Shown: positions 45,138-55,347, counted from the stretch's first letter. The stretch is 64,000 nucleotides of DNA from Iodobacter fluviatilis (GCF_900451195.1 NZ_UGHR01000001.1:1364001-1428000); one strand, 5' to 3'. The notes: generated by a model from the sequence alone, not told the origin. Numbers and translations are program-made.

Positions 45138-45162
45138 CCCCCCCATCGGCTTGATGGGGGTC
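45138..45162 (+). terminator. hairpin between sctB and sctA
   Basis: CCCCCATC and GATGGGGG form a strong stem around GGCTT with no T-run. Likely a processing or attenuation site that sets the ratio of tip to pore proteins. Confidence 0.45.
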
Positions 45163-45180
45163 AACACTTGGAGAAATCAA

Positions 45181-46248
45181 ATGACCTCACCCTTATCCAG
45201 TACGCCGCTGCAACATTTAATCCCTGTGCCCCAGTATGCCGCATCTGCTGCAAAGGCGGCTCCAGAAGCGATTGAGCTGAGCGAAGCAAAAGCTGCGCCG
45301 AGCAGCCAGCTGCAGGTACTACAACAGCAATTGCAAACACTGATGCAGCAAGGTCAAAGCCTGCATCATCAGCAGCAAGCCCTCAGCCGCGATGTTTTAC
45401 AAGGGAAGCCACTGACGCCTCGGGCGAATCAGCAGCTGGAAGATACCAAGGCAGAACGACAACTCAGCCTGCATACCTTTCAATCGTTGATGTTAGCCAA
45501 TATTTTGCCGCCTTTGGCACATGAGCGGAGCTTACAGCTTGCGCTGGAAACTGCGGGTGCAAAGCAATCGCCTAGGTTTGTTGAGGACGATCCCACTTCC
45601 AGTTGGACTATTAACGACAATATCAGCGATGCCATTGGCGATATTCAAGATGGTTATTTGGGCGTTTACGAAAATGCTGTCGACCGTTATATCGCGTTTT
45701 ATGCAGAGTTTAGTAAGATTTTGGCTGCGCTTGAAAAATTGATTAACGGCTCGGCGGATGGACAGTCTGTAAATGTCTCGATGAGAGAGTTAGGCCGTCA
45801 GCTAACGGCGTTGAAAGAAAGTTTTTTCCCCGGTGGCCAAGCAGGTGAAAACTCAGTGCTTTTTCCACCGCAAAACGGTGATGGCATTGTGGAAGGGGCA
45901 AGCAAGGGTGAGGCAGATCAATGGGCAAAAGAAATGGGGCTTGACCCATCTTGTGTGAAAGAAGCGCCTTCTGGTTCTGGTAAGTATGTTGTAACGATTG
46001 ATATTGGCCCGATTGATCAAATGATTAGTAATCTTGCTCAGGGCAGTGACCCTGTGAAGATGACCAGTACGGATTTTCAAATCTGGAAAGCAGGTTTTGA
46101 TTCTATGGATGAAAAGATGAAAAATACCTTGCAAACGCTGACGCAAAAATACAGCAATGCTCAGTCTATGACGGATAACTTGATTAAGGTGCTGAGCAGC
46201 ACGATCAGCAGCTTGTTGGAAACTGATAAAGCCTTTTTGCAAATCTAG
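45181..46248 (+). CDS. sctA: T3SS needle-tip protein SctA (SipD/IpaD-like)
   Basis: 355 residues from ATG 45181 (GGAG with optimal spacing; the longer frame from 45151 covers the hairpin). Gln-rich N-terminal coiled coil, the conserved ISDAIGDIQDGYLGVYENAVDRYIAFYAEFSKIL stretch, and the C-terminal amphipathic helix (LQTLTQKYSNAQSMTDNLIKVLSSTI) that packs on the needle. Length matches SipD. Confidence 0.93.
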   Translation: MTSPLSSTPLQHLIPVPQYAASAAKAAPEAIELSEAKAAPSSQLQVLQQQLQTLMQQGQSLHHQQQALSRDVLQGKPLTPRANQQLEDTKAERQLSLHTFQSLMLANILPPLAHERSLQLALETAGAKQSPRFVEDDPTSSWTINDNISDAIGDIQDGYLGVYENAVDRYIAFYAEFSKILAALEKLINGSADGQSVNVSMRELGRQLTALKESFFPGGQAGENSVLFPPQNGDGIVEGASKGEADQWAKEMGLDPSCVKEAPSGSGKYVVTIDIGPIDQMISNLAQGSDPVKMTSTDFQIWKAGFDSMDEKMKNTLQTLTQKYSNAQSMTDNLIKVLSSTISSLLETDKAFLQI

Positions 46249-46263
46249 GTATTTATTTCATGG

Positions 46264-46300
46264 CAGCGCCTAAGCTCCCTATGGGTTCAGGCGCTGTTTC
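46264..46300 (+). terminator. stem-loop after the tip-protein gene
   Basis: CAGCGCCT (46265-46272) pairs with AGGCGCTG near 46290, followed by TTTCG. A second, weaker hairpin (ATTCTTG/CAAGAAT) lies at about 46359-46385. Partial terminator at best. Confidence 0.45.
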
Positions 46301-46474
46301 GCATTTTGCACTGGATATTAAGTCGGCTTTGGGATGTTCTGATCTATTTGTTTCCATATTCTTGCTTCGCTCAGAATCAAGAATATGCTGGGATTTTATC
46401 AATTGATTTGAATATAACGATTTAATCTGCCCTTTCTTAGCTGCGAAGCGTGTCTTTTTTGTTTGGAGTTGTTT

Positions 46475-49153
46475 ATGCCTGTAGGCACTTCTGTTCAACG
46501 TCCCATTTTGCAGCGCTCTTGTAGCATGCCAAACTTGCGGAGCAATGCTAAGAGCGATATTGCGAAACATCTGCGTAGCGTAAGCAGCGGCCCAGCCCAG
46601 CCTGCTGTACCTGGTGTAGGTAGGCCTCACTCGCAAACGGTGGGAGCCGCTTCAGATCCCGCCGCTAAAACATTTCTGCGCCCCACTGATTTTGCTAAAG
46701 CGCAGGAAAATAGCAGCTTGGCGTGTTTGTTTGCCTGTGGCAATTCGGCTGAGTTGACGTCTATCTATAAAAATTCGAGTAACGTCCTTGCCCAGCAAGA
46801 TGTCATGAATTTTGCTAAGGTTTACAGCCAGCTTAAGAAGACGGATGGTGTTACGGCTCAGCAGCAAGCGGAGCTTAATAAGCTGGCAACAAGCTTTTGC
46901 AAGTTGATCCAGAAAGATGGTTTGAAGCTAGAAAAGTCAGGTTTTTCGGCTTGGTATCCACAAGTCAATAAAACGTATGCTGGCCGTACTGGTTTAGAAC
47001 AGAAATTATCTAAGCTGGTGGCGGAGGTGATCAAGCCGCAGGGTGGATCGCCCAATGAGCTGGGTTCTAAACTGATGATGGATGAGGCGATGCCTTTTAT
47101 TTGTCAGTATTTAGAGCAGCAGTTGCAAGGTGAGTTGGATCCAGCTACTCGCGAAGCGGTGCAGCATGTGGTTGACCGGAGTGCAATGCAGGTATTTGAG
47201 TCATTGCGTGCAACAAGGAGTGAATTGCTTACAAAGGCAGGCAGTAGCAATACTGTCGGCCAGTTGGGGCGTGATTTGGATTTAGTTGCGGTGCTGCCCC
47301 TGCTATTGCGGGATATTATTGGGGCAGCAAAGCCGGCAGGGCGAAATCCTGAGATGCCAAGTGAATTTCCTGCCGCAGATACCCCTCTAGCGAATGATCC
47401 TGAGCGAGTAGAGCCTGAGGCAGTGCAAGCTCCAGTAGCAGAAACTCATCGTTTCCAGGGAGGCAAGCAAGGGAATGTAAGGGACTCGCATGATGTTTAT
47501 AACATTACTAATCATCATTATTACGGAAAAAAAGAAGCCGAGGGCACTGCAAACCCAACTCCGGTAAATATAAGAAATAATCCCGTTTTTAATAATGCTT
47601 GGGATGCCCAGCGTAGTCGTGGTGCGGTGCAAACAGATCCCAATTCAGAGGTGGCGGCTCCCCTTGGCGCAGGGCAAGCTGTTTCTAAAAAGTTTATCAG
47701 CTCGTTGAAGATCCAATTAGAAGAGCATAGCAAGCGGGGAGACGCTCATACGCGAGCCACCCAATCGGAGAACCCATCGATTGAGCGGCAAGGTGGGCTG
47801 GAAGAGCCTCATCGTGTTTCGAACGCCGAGGGAAACGAGGAAAATAGGCCGGTGTTTCGCTCTTCCTTGAGTATTGGCACTCTTCAAGGTGTTAGAAATA
47901 TAAGGTCGGATGAGACGTGGGGGCGTACTTATGCGCGGGTGTCAAATAATGAGCAACGAAGCGAGTTGTTGCAGAGCAAGCTCGCCTTGTCAGCTAAACC
48001 GCAGCCGCTTGTAGCCCAAAGCAATACACTGCTTGAGGACCGTTTAACATTTACCCCCTTGGGTAAGAGGGTGACTGAGTCTTACCTCAAGTCGGCTTTT
48101 TTTCAGCCAAAATTTAATGGAGAAAATAGCAAGGCGACTTCGGCCTCGGCAGCTCATGTTCTAGTCACTGATATAAGAGGAGCATTGCAACTCACTACGG
48201 GCCAAGAGGTTGGGCGTAAGGGTGAGTCGTTCCTTAAATCATTCTTGGCTGTACGCAATACATTTTTGCCAGTGAATGTGAGGGATACCCATGAAGATTA
48301 CTTGGCTCCGATGACAGATCAGCAGTGGGGTATTTTGCTTGATGGTTTAAATCAACACCCACAGGTGGCGGATATTAAAGCACGGGTTCTGTCTATGGCA
48401 CGTCTGACCTCCATCGCGGCACCTCGGCAGTGGTTAAAAGATTCTATTGTGCCAAGGATGTTGCAATGGGCAGGCCGTGATGTTGTTTCTTTAACTTCGG
48501 TAAAGGGAGCCAATGATTTAAAGCCAGTAGCGAGTATGGGGCAGCGCACTGAAGAATGGCTTCCATCGCCAAACAGTGATGAAGTGAGTTTCCAAGCTCA
48601 GGATACGATGAGTTACGCGCAGAACGTGACGGAAAGTGTAGGTGAGTTATCTGCAAAAGATGATGTGTTGTTCGGCTTTAAGCCTTGGGTTCAACCTAGG
48701 ATTACAGATTTGCGCCTTAAATCAGATACGAAAGTATCTGAAGCTTTCTTTTTGGCAGCGATCAGAGGCTTACTGACTCCGATGAACACCATGCCTATGA
48801 GCGATGTAGAAAAAACATTTGTTCTGGCTCGGAATACATTATTACCTGTTTCTCAAGTAAAACACTTTGACGATGCAGGCCTGACCCAAGGCAAAAAAGA
48901 TGAATATCTTGCGGTATTAAAAGAGGCGATAGCTCATCGTAATGTAAAGGGCCATGCAAAGCATTTTGCTGAAATCATGCTGCGCGATACAGCATTAACT
49001 GAACATTCATCGAATGCTTTGATTAACGAATTGATCAATGCGTTGGGGGCGAAAAAACCAGCATTACCCTCTTGGAAACCCAGTAGCGTCATTCTCACTC
49101 AGGATGGGCTGCATGATGGTCGATTTGTAGCTACAAATGGGGGCCGTCAATGA
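46475..49153 (+). CDS. SipA-position T3SS effector candidate with duplicated C-terminal domain
   Basis: 892 residues from ATG 46475 (TGGAG upstream). In SPI-1 the order sipB-sipC-sipD-sipA-iacP puts the actin-binding effector SipA here, and InvB (present) is its chaperone. Residues 1-290 are helical and could be the secretion/chaperone domain. 290-520 is disordered, Asn/Arg/Glu-rich. 537-650 and 748-845 are two related repeats (SFLAVRNTFLPVNVRDTHEDYL versus TFVLARNTLLPVSQVKHFDD, both preceded by an IRG-L helix). Clear sequence identity to SipA is not visible to me, so the role is by position. Confidence 0.7.
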   Translation: MPVGTSVQRPILQRSCSMPNLRSNAKSDIAKHLRSVSSGPAQPAVPGVGRPHSQTVGAASDPAAKTFLRPTDFAKAQENSSLACLFACGNSAELTSIYKNSSNVLAQQDVMNFAKVYSQLKKTDGVTAQQQAELNKLATSFCKLIQKDGLKLEKSGFSAWYPQVNKTYAGRTGLEQKLSKLVAEVIKPQGGSPNELGSKLMMDEAMPFICQYLEQQLQGELDPATREAVQHVVDRSAMQVFESLRATRSELLTKAGSSNTVGQLGRDLDLVAVLPLLLRDIIGAAKPAGRNPEMPSEFPAADTPLANDPERVEPEAVQAPVAETHRFQGGKQGNVRDSHDVYNITNHHYYGKKEAEGTANPTPVNIRNNPVFNNAWDAQRSRGAVQTDPNSEVAAPLGAGQAVSKKFISSLKIQLEEHSKRGDAHTRATQSENPSIERQGGLEEPHRVSNAEGNEENRPVFRSSLSIGTLQGVRNIRSDETWGRTYARVSNNEQRSELLQSKLALSAKPQPLVAQSNTLLEDRLTFTPLGKRVTESYLKSAFFQPKFNGENSKATSASAAHVLVTDIRGALQLTTGQEVGRKGESFLKSFLAVRNTFLPVNVRDTHEDYLAPMTDQQWGILLDGLNQHPQVADIKARVLSMARLTSIAAPRQWLKDSIVPRMLQWAGRDVVSLTSVKGANDLKPVASMGQRTEEWLPSPNSDEVSFQAQDTMSYAQNVTESVGELSAKDDVLFGFKPWVQPRITDLRLKSDTKVSEAFFLAAIRGLLTPMNTMPMSDVEKTFVLARNTLLPVSQVKHFDDAGLTQGKKDEYLAVLKEAIAHRNVKGHAKHFAEIMLRDTALTEHSSNALINELINALGAKKPALPSWKPSSVILTQDGLHDGRFVATNGGRQ

Positions 49154-49425
49154 GTACAAATAGCAGGCAGGAGTCGAGTATTCGCGCTTTATTGGCCTAT
49201 TGCTTAGGCTGTGATGAGCAAAATATTTCGCCTGAAGCAGATTTGGTGAATCAGCTTTATGCAGACTCCCTTGATTTATTAGATTTGGCGATGGCTTTGC
49301 ACGACGAATTTAATATTGAACTGACAATTGACGATATGTTAAAGATAAAAAAAGTAGGTGATTTGTATCAGGTGGTGCAGGATAAAATAGGGGCTGAGAC
49401 ACTCTCTGAACAGGGGGCGATTTGA
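49150..49425 (+). CDS. iacP: acyl-carrier-like protein IacP
   Basis: 91 residues. Phosphopantetheine attachment Ser40 in ADSLDLLDL, then a DEFNIELTIDDMLKIKKVGD helix typical of ACPs. In Salmonella IacP follows sipA and influences translocator secretion. ATG 49150 overlaps the end of the previous gene. Last gene of the translocator operon. Confidence 0.93.
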   Translation: MSTNSRQESSIRALLAYCLGCDEQNISPEADLVNQLYADSLDLLDLAMALHDEFNIELTIDDMLKIKKVGDLYQVVQDKIGAETLSEQGAI

Positions 49426-49459
49426 TTCTTTTTATATAATTAATTCTATGTATTTGTGT

Positions 49460-49513
49460 AACGGCTCAGTTATTTTGTCACTATTTTGGTGCTCAATAAC
49501 TGGGCCGTTTTAC
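49460..49513 (+). terminator. rho-independent terminator after iacP
   Basis: AACGGCTCAGTTATT pairs with AATAACTGGGCCGTT (one G-T pair) around a 20-base loop, followed by TTTT. Confidence 0.88.
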
Positions 49514-49531
49514 GCTTTGTGGCTAATATGC

Positions 49532-50656
49532 TAGGGAAACCCCCCTCACAAAACCAGCTCATTTTTAAGTAGAATTTCCTAGCTGTCTTTGTGGTGCTTT
49601 TACATGAATGCCGTGAACAATTAATGACGCCAGATTATGGCGATTTTAAAGCAAGTCGAAGCCGGCTCAATTGGCTCCGATCTGTGCCGCAGCATGACAT
49701 GCGTTTTGTCTCTTTCTATAATTGGCGCGCTAAGTTTGGCAGCATGGACGTTTCCATGATGACGCGGATGAAAAAGCTGAAAGATGCGAATAAACGTTTT
49801 AAAAGATGTACATCGAAGCCTAAATATAGGCGAACCTCCTTAAGGAGGCGATGTCAGAAATCCTCTGAAACATTTCAGCGCTTCACCGGGCCGTTGCAAT
49901 CAATTCATTTCTATTCGTGCGGCTTGCTATCACTTTATGCATAAGCTGCATGCAGAAAACGCAAAAATTACGGAATAGCTGATTCCGCTCATTGAAACCA
50001 ATTGAAGCTGGAGCTTGGGTTTCTGCTTTTTGCTTCTGCGAAATGTAAAGAAAAGGCGCTGGAATTATAAATGTGTCTACAGGATATATTGCGATTTAAA
50101 ATTAAATCTGCGGATTAAGCCTAAAAAGTGCTTAGAACGCAAAACGTCAGCGCCATTAGCGGTGCCAGCGGCAAAAAATGAAATATGGCCGATGGATTTT
50201 ATGCTCGATCAATAAGCTGACGGCCGCAGCATTGGTTTATTTAATGTGATTGATGATTTTAATCTGAAAGGATTAGGCTCTGAAGTTGATTTCTCTTTAC
50301 CTGCCGAGCGCGTAATACACAGCCTGAGCCAAATCATCGAATGGCGCTCGATAATGGCCCTGAATATATTCGTCAGCTATTAAAGAATTGGATGAAGCAA
50401 TATTCGATTGAATGGGCCAATATTCAGCTCAGTAATCCACAGCATAATGCATATATTGAGCGCTATAATTGCACCGTGCATGATGAATGGCTGGTGCCTT
50501 GCTGAAGTGCAAGAAACTGCAACGCAATGGTTTTGGGCTTACAAATAACGAACGTCCGCATATGGGATTGGGCGGCATCAGCCCGAAACAAAAACTAGCA
50601 TTACATACCTGACCTTTACTTCTAAGTGAGCTTAAAAATGGGGGGATTACCGTTTG
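49532..50656 (+). mobile_element. IS3-family element, near full length but decayed
   Basis: Left end GGGAAACCCCCCTCACAAAA and right end AAAATGGGGGGATTACCG bracket recognisable orfA (MAILKQVEAGS..., frame-broken) and orfB pieces ([78 protein letters not shown]). Several stops and small deletions in orfB, including loss of the second Asp region. It separates the sip operon from the two-component genes. Confidence 0.85.
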
Positions 50657-50705
50657 AAGTCTTCGCCATACTTAATTTATACACATGTTAAAGGGGTTGG
50701 AATTC

Positions 50706-51377
50706 ATGCGGTTAAAGGATCTATCTCAGGGAAAATGCCAGGTGATTATTGCAGATGATCATCCGCTCATTGTTTTTGCCATCACTAAAATACTAGAAAA
50801 TGTAAAAGAATTACAACTGGCTGGCTCCGCATCATCCAGTTCTAGCTTACTGCAATTGTTACAGGAAATTTCCTGTGATGTTTTACTTTGTGATTATTCA
50901 TTTGATGAGGAAGGTGACTCAGATGGCCTGCAATTAATTAAGCAAGTGCAGGAGTTATATCCACATATTAAAATTATTGTGCTGACTGCTCATGACGATA
51001 TAGTTATTGCCTTACGGATACTTTCTTTGAAAGTTGCTGGTTTCATTAGTAAGTCGAGCGGTGAGTTTTCTGATTTACCTTTTGTAATTGGGCAAGTCCA
51101 AATAGGCAGATCGTACATTGATCCTGTTACTTTAAATGCATTGACATTGCATCAGTTAAATAACGGCAAGGGCTGTGAGAATTTTGTCGAGGTGGTTTTG
51201 TCAGAGAGAGAACAGGAAGTGTTACGCCTATTTGCTTTGGGTATGACCGTTTCTGAAATTGCGCTGCATACACAGCGTAGCGTGAAGACGATTAGTACCC
51301 AGAAGAAAAATGCTATGGATAAATTGGGCGTTAGTAATGTTGTTGAATTACTTAAGGCCATAAAAGGCTTGTATTGA
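50706..51377 (+). CDS. NarL/LuxR-type response regulator
   Basis: 223 residues from ATG 50706 (AAAGGGG upstream; 50685 is an alternative). Receiver domain with DDHP near the N-terminus and the phospho-acceptor Asp63 in LLCDYSFDE. C-terminal LuxR helix-turn-helix LSEREQEVLRLFALGMTVSEIALHTQRSVKTISTQKK. Overall like RcsB/SsrB/BvgA regulators. The overlap with the kinase gene that follows makes a cognate pair. Likely controls island genes (inference from location). Confidence 0.93.
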   Translation: MRLKDLSQGKCQVIIADDHPLIVFAITKILENVKELQLAGSASSSSSLLQLLQEISCDVLLCDYSFDEEGDSDGLQLIKQVQELYPHIKIIVLTAHDDIVIALRILSLKVAGFISKSSGEFSDLPFVIGQVQIGRSYIDPVTLNALTLHQLNNGKGCENFVEVVLSEREQEVLRLFALGMTVSEIALHTQRSVKTISTQKKNAMDKLGVSNVVELLKAIKGLY

Positions 51378-51379
51378 AA

Positions 51380-54300
51380 ATGGGTAGGCTTAATCATTTG
51401 CTAATGGCCAATTTTGGCAAAATTAGGCGTTTATTTCTCGATACTCCGTTACTTGATGGTTCTGCACCAGATCGCTCTGTTTGTTATGCAAGGCGCTTAT
51501 TATATGCCGGAGCATGTATTTTGAGTGTTGCCAGCATTGGCATGATGTGTTTTGGTATTCGAATGAGCTTTGAGCATTTTTTGGATGAGCGGCAACAGCT
51601 CTTTTTAATACAACGTGATTTGTTAAAAAGTGACGTGGATCGTTATCAGGCTCTGCTTAGGCAGCTGGTTCAGTCATATGAGACGATTGATCTTCGACAA
51701 GAGCGGGTAGCTATACCAGCAAGGCGTTATCAGCAGCTTTTGCTGCAACAAAATAATGTAATGATCACTGACCGTGAAATAACGGTAACACCTTTCTCTG
51801 TATTGTCTACATTGACGCAATCGCAGGACAGAGCGTCAATTTCTATGTTGTTGAGGCTTACACAAGAAATGTCGAGGTTCCCATGGGTAAGTATTGGGGA
51901 GTCGAATAGTCATATTAGTGGTTTTGTATATAGTGTGGATAAGCGTTTCTTTGCTGTAACCCCTCCTCTTCCTAAATCTGTTTTTCAAAATGCAAAAAAA
52001 GTGAGGGTAGAGATAGAGATTGCTAGGCAAATCGCTCGTGTTGAGAAAGAAATGTCTAAGTACTCTGAAAATGAGTTGCGACATAAACGCAGTGTGATCT
52101 GGGTACCTCTCTCACGGGACCCACTTACTGGTGAGCTTATCTTGCATATTGCGAAGCCGGTTTTTAATAATGGTAAACGAATGGCGGTGGTGGTTTTTAC
52201 CATGCCGTTTATGCTATTCGAACGGTACTTTCAGCAATCAAAGCATTTGTCAGATTTTCTTGTGGTTGCCCAAGATCATTACTCCTTGTTTGGACTTGAT
52301 GTAACGAAAGAGCGTGAGGCAAATTGGGCGAGAATATTACGCGCTGCCCCAGATATATTGGAGGATGCAAATGAGCATGCACAACTCTCCTACCGTAAAA
52401 GGACATTTCTGATCACACAACAGATAGCTGGCCCTAATTGGGTTGCTGTATATGTGTTTGATTGGCCTATGGTGGTTCAGTATTTGCGTAAAGAGCTATG
52501 GATTTCGATGGCTGTGCTCTCTGCTCTATTATGCATTTTATGGGGGTTTGTGATTGTATTAGATAGTATCGTTTTGGCCTCTATGCAAAAAAAAGCGCGA
52601 GCGGTGTATGAAAGTGAGGCATTTAATCGGAAAGTCTTAGGCATGGCCCCTGTGGGCTTGGCTGTGTTGGATCCTCTTAAACATATCATTTTGATGCAAA
52701 ACGAGATTGCATCTGGGCTGACGGGGCAGCAGTTAGGTAAGGGGGAACATTTTTATCGTGTATTGCTGGATGAGGCGCTTTTTTCTGCGAAGGAGAGTGG
52801 GGGTAATCAGCAAATTGTACTGCGCAAAGATATAACAGCAAGATCCTCTGATGGTGGGCTTATAGAGCTTGTGGCGGATTTGTCTTGGGTGCGTTACCAG
52901 AATCAGGATGTTGTCCTTTGTGCATTGACTGACATCACAGAGCGTAAAAGGGCTGAGAAGCTGTTAGAAGAAGCGAGCCTGTTGGCTGATGAGGCGAACA
53001 AAGCTAAATCAGTGTTTCTGGCTACGATGAGTCATGAAATTCGTACGCCACTGCACGGAGCCCTTGGCAATATTGAACTGCTTGAGGGTGAGGTTTTATC
53101 TATAGCTCAGCGCGCCCGCCTTACCACTACCCGTCGTGCATTTGATGCTCTATTAGTACTGACTAATAATATTCTTGATTTATCCAAAATAGAAGCTCAG
53201 GAGCTTAAGTTGGAATTGGCACATGTGAGGCTCGGTGAGTTGATGGAGCGTTGTGCACAAACCTTTTCTCCTTTGATTGCTAAAAAAGGTCTGAATTTTC
53301 ACTGCTTGATTGACCCGTCACTATTTGCCGTTTGGGAGGTAGATGGACACCGAATTTCGCAGATTATTATGAATTTATTAAGTAATGCTGTGAAATTCAC
53401 TCAAAAGGGGGCGATTACGCTCTACGGCACTGTTGAAGAACGGGGATTGGAGGGCTCTTGGCTTAAATTAAGTATCGCTGACTCAGGTATGGGCATTCCG
53501 CTTGATCGGCAAGCTGCTGTTTTTGATTTATATGCACAAGCTAATGAGAGTATCACAAAGCGTTTTGGTGGGTCGGGGCTGGGGTTGTCACTTTGTAGGC
53601 GATTGCTTGCCTTGGCTGGTGGTTCTATTTCTTTGGATAGTGAAGAAGGGGAAGGGAGTATTTTTACTATCCAATTACCTTCCAAAAAAATAGCTGATAT
53701 AGCAGAAGTAATACGTTCAAATTCTACATTGTTTATAACTGAAGTGCTGGTGGTTTGTAAGTCGCCAACATGGCAAAGTGCGTTACTTAAACAAGTGATA
53801 TTTCAATTGCCAGGTATTGATATTCACGCAGTGATAAATTTGGGTGATATATCTGATCTTGATCCGCTTGGAGCGAGTAATAAAATATTGCTTCTTGCCC
53901 ATAATGAATCTTGTTTGCCTTCTGATTGTTTGCCTGAGCAGTTGCAACTATTTAAGCAAATTATTGTTGTATCTTTTGATGGGCCTTTACATCCAGAAAT
54001 ACGTGAAGGAATTATCTATGTGACCTCGCTGAGCCGCGCTGCACTTGAGCATGCGCTTATATCATGTGCATATAAGCAGGATATAGCCTTACCTGTATTT
54101 CAACAGGAGGGTCGAGTCCTAAATAGTAGGCAAGAGGTGCGAATTTTGATTGCGGAGGATGACGAGACAAATCTTCTGCTACTGGAGCATCAATTAAATG
54201 CTCTTGGCTATATGAATGTTGATAGTGTTAGTGATGGACAGCAAGCATTCAATTATTGTCTTCAGAGAAATTATGATCTAGTGATTACCGATCTTTATAT

Positions 54301-54814
54301 GCCGATAATGGGGGGGCAAGCTTTATTAAAGGCAATGAGGCAATCTGGAATTACAACGCCACTGCTTGTTCATACTGCAAATGCTTACGATGATTGGCGA
54401 GCAGAAGGTGAGGATTTTGCTGCTATTTTGCAAAAACCATTATCAATTACGCAATTGGGTCAGACTCTTGGACGTATTTTGCATTTATCCTCACCCGAAA
54501 TGTTAGATAGGGTAAGAGGGCGACTAGAAACACTTAGAGATGTAGAGTTAGAAAAGGTTTTTCTTGCTTCTTGGGAGCTTGATCAGCTTAGCTTAAAAAA
54601 TGCGGCTGATACTAAAGATTTGCAGCGTTTTGAGAGGTGTTTGCATAAAGTAAAGGGTGGCTTACTTGTTCTAGATGAAAAACCTGCTTTGAAAGCTTGT
54701 GAGGCCTTGCTGCAGCAGCTTAGATTTAGTGAGTCTACTCAGATGAATTCGCTTTTATCCGAATTCTTATCCATCATGTCTAATATTGTTAGCCACTATA
54801 AGCAAGGTATTTAA
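51380..54814 (+). CDS. hybrid sensor histidine kinase with receiver and HPt domains
   Basis: 1144 residues from ATG 51380; a TTG at 51374 overlapping the regulator stop is an alternative. Membrane helix at about 28-50, a large periplasmic sensor region (about 55-370), second helix (about 374-400), a PAS-like region, HisKA with His552 in ATMSHEIRTPLHG, HATPase with NLLSNAVKFT, DSGMGIP and GGSGLGLSLC. A degenerate receiver-like stretch comes next, then a true receiver (EDDETN; Asp971 in VITDLYMP), then an HPt with His1089 in CLHKVKGG. This is the complete His-Asp-His relay of BvgS/RcsC-type kinases; the final Asp is on the upstream regulator. Signal unknown. Confidence 0.94.
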   Translation: MGRLNHLLMANFGKIRRLFLDTPLLDGSAPDRSVCYARRLLYAGACILSVASIGMMCFGIRMSFEHFLDERQQLFLIQRDLLKSDVDRYQALLRQLVQSYETIDLRQERVAIPARRYQQLLLQQNNVMITDREITVTPFSVLSTLTQSQDRASISMLLRLTQEMSRFPWVSIGESNSHISGFVYSVDKRFFAVTPPLPKSVFQNAKKVRVEIEIARQIARVEKEMSKYSENELRHKRSVIWVPLSRDPLTGELILHIAKPVFNNGKRMAVVVFTMPFMLFERYFQQSKHLSDFLVVAQDHYSLFGLDVTKEREANWARILRAAPDILEDANEHAQLSYRKRTFLITQQIAGPNWVAVYVFDWPMVVQYLRKELWISMAVLSALLCILWGFVIVLDSIVLASMQKKARAVYESEAFNRKVLGMAPVGLAVLDPLKHIILMQNEIASGLTGQQLGKGEHFYRVLLDEALFSAKESGGNQQIVLRKDITARSSDGGLIELVADLSWVRYQNQDVVLCALTDITERKRAEKLLEEASLLADEANKAKSVFLATMSHEIRTPLHGALGNIELLEGEVLSIAQRARLTTTRRAFDALLVLTNNILDLSKIEAQELKLELAHVRLGELMERCAQTFSPLIAKKGLNFHCLIDPSLFAVWEVDGHRISQIIMNLLSNAVKFTQKGAITLYGTVEERGLEGSWLKLSIADSGMGIPLDRQAAVFDLYAQANESITKRFGGSGLGLSLCRRLLALAGGSISLDSEEGEGSIFTIQLPSKKIADIAEVIRSNSTLFITEVLVVCKSPTWQSALLKQVIFQLPGIDIHAVINLGDISDLDPLGASNKILLLAHNESCLPSDCLPEQLQLFKQIIVVSFDGPLHPEIREGIIYVTSLSRAALEHALISCAYKQDIALPVFQQEGRVLNSRQEVRILIAEDDETNLLLLEHQLNALGYMNVDSVSDGQQAFNYCLQRNYDLVITDLYMPIMGGQALLKAMRQSGITTPLLVHTANAYDDWRAEGEDFAAILQKPLSITQLGQTLGRILHLSSPEMLDRVRGRLETLRDVELEKVFLASWELDQLSLKNAADTKDLQRFERCLHKVKGGLLVLDEKPALKACEALLQQLRFSESTQMNSLLSEFLSIMSNIVSHYKQGI

Positions 54815-54925
54815 GGTACCGGAATTACCAGCTGCCCACAAGAAAGCGCGCTGAAATTGAGCAAGAAGCACAATCCGGTATACAGATATCGATTCAATGT
54901 TGCCACATTGTTTGCTTTCTAAAAT
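54815..54925. other. short gap after the kinase gene
   Basis: Contains no gene; leads into the convergent terminator at 54926. Confidence 0.5.
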
Positions 54926-54965
54926 ATAGCCGCTCATTTACAAATAAGCGGCTATATTTTTTATA
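54926..54965. terminator. bidirectional terminator between the kinase gene and the small secreted protein
   Basis: ATAGCCGCT and AGCGGCTAT form a stem around CATTTACAAATA, flanked by A-rich and T-rich runs (ATTTTTTAT). It serves the convergent genes on both sides. Confidence 0.85.
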
Positions 54966-55347
54966 CACGCAACTGGAAGCTTGAATTTAGATCAATCAGA
55001 TCCGTATAACGTCCTGGGGCAAAATAATTGGATTGGTCAGGTTTCGTGATTTGGAAAATATGCCATTTTGAGTATTTATTATCTGCAGGCTGAGTATGTT
55101 CACCCTGTCGGCATAGCTTTCTAATGTTGTTAAAGCTTTCTTCAGAAATACTGAAATAATAGAAGTAGGTGCCGTTACTAGGTAACGCTCGTTCCCATGT
55201 TCCGGAAACCTGTACTACATTCTCATTTTTGTCTTTAGCCCAATACCAATAATCGCCATCCGCTGCAGCGCAAAAAACATTGGTATTTTCTGCTTGAACG
55301 CAGATTGAATAGATAGAAAAAATCAGGAAAAAAACAATCTTTTTCAT
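54961..55347 (-). CDS. small secreted protein of unknown function
   Basis: 128 residues. Clear Sec signal (MKKIVFFLIFSIYSICVQA, cut before ENTNVF). Mature part about 109 residues, rich in Tyr, Trp and Asn, with two Cys (in NVFCAAADG and RKLCRQG) that could form a disulphide. Periplasmic or exported. No family recognised. A decayed second copy lies immediately upstream (55455-55735), so the gene was once duplicated in tandem. AGGATCACC precedes the ATG on the minus strand. Confidence 0.75.
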   Translation of the reverse strand: MKKIVFFLIFSIYSICVQAENTNVFCAAADGDYWYWAKDKNENVVQVSGTWERALPSNGTYFYYFSISEESFNNIRKLCRQGEHTQPADNKYSKWHIFQITKPDQSNYFAPGRYTDLIDLNSSFQLRV

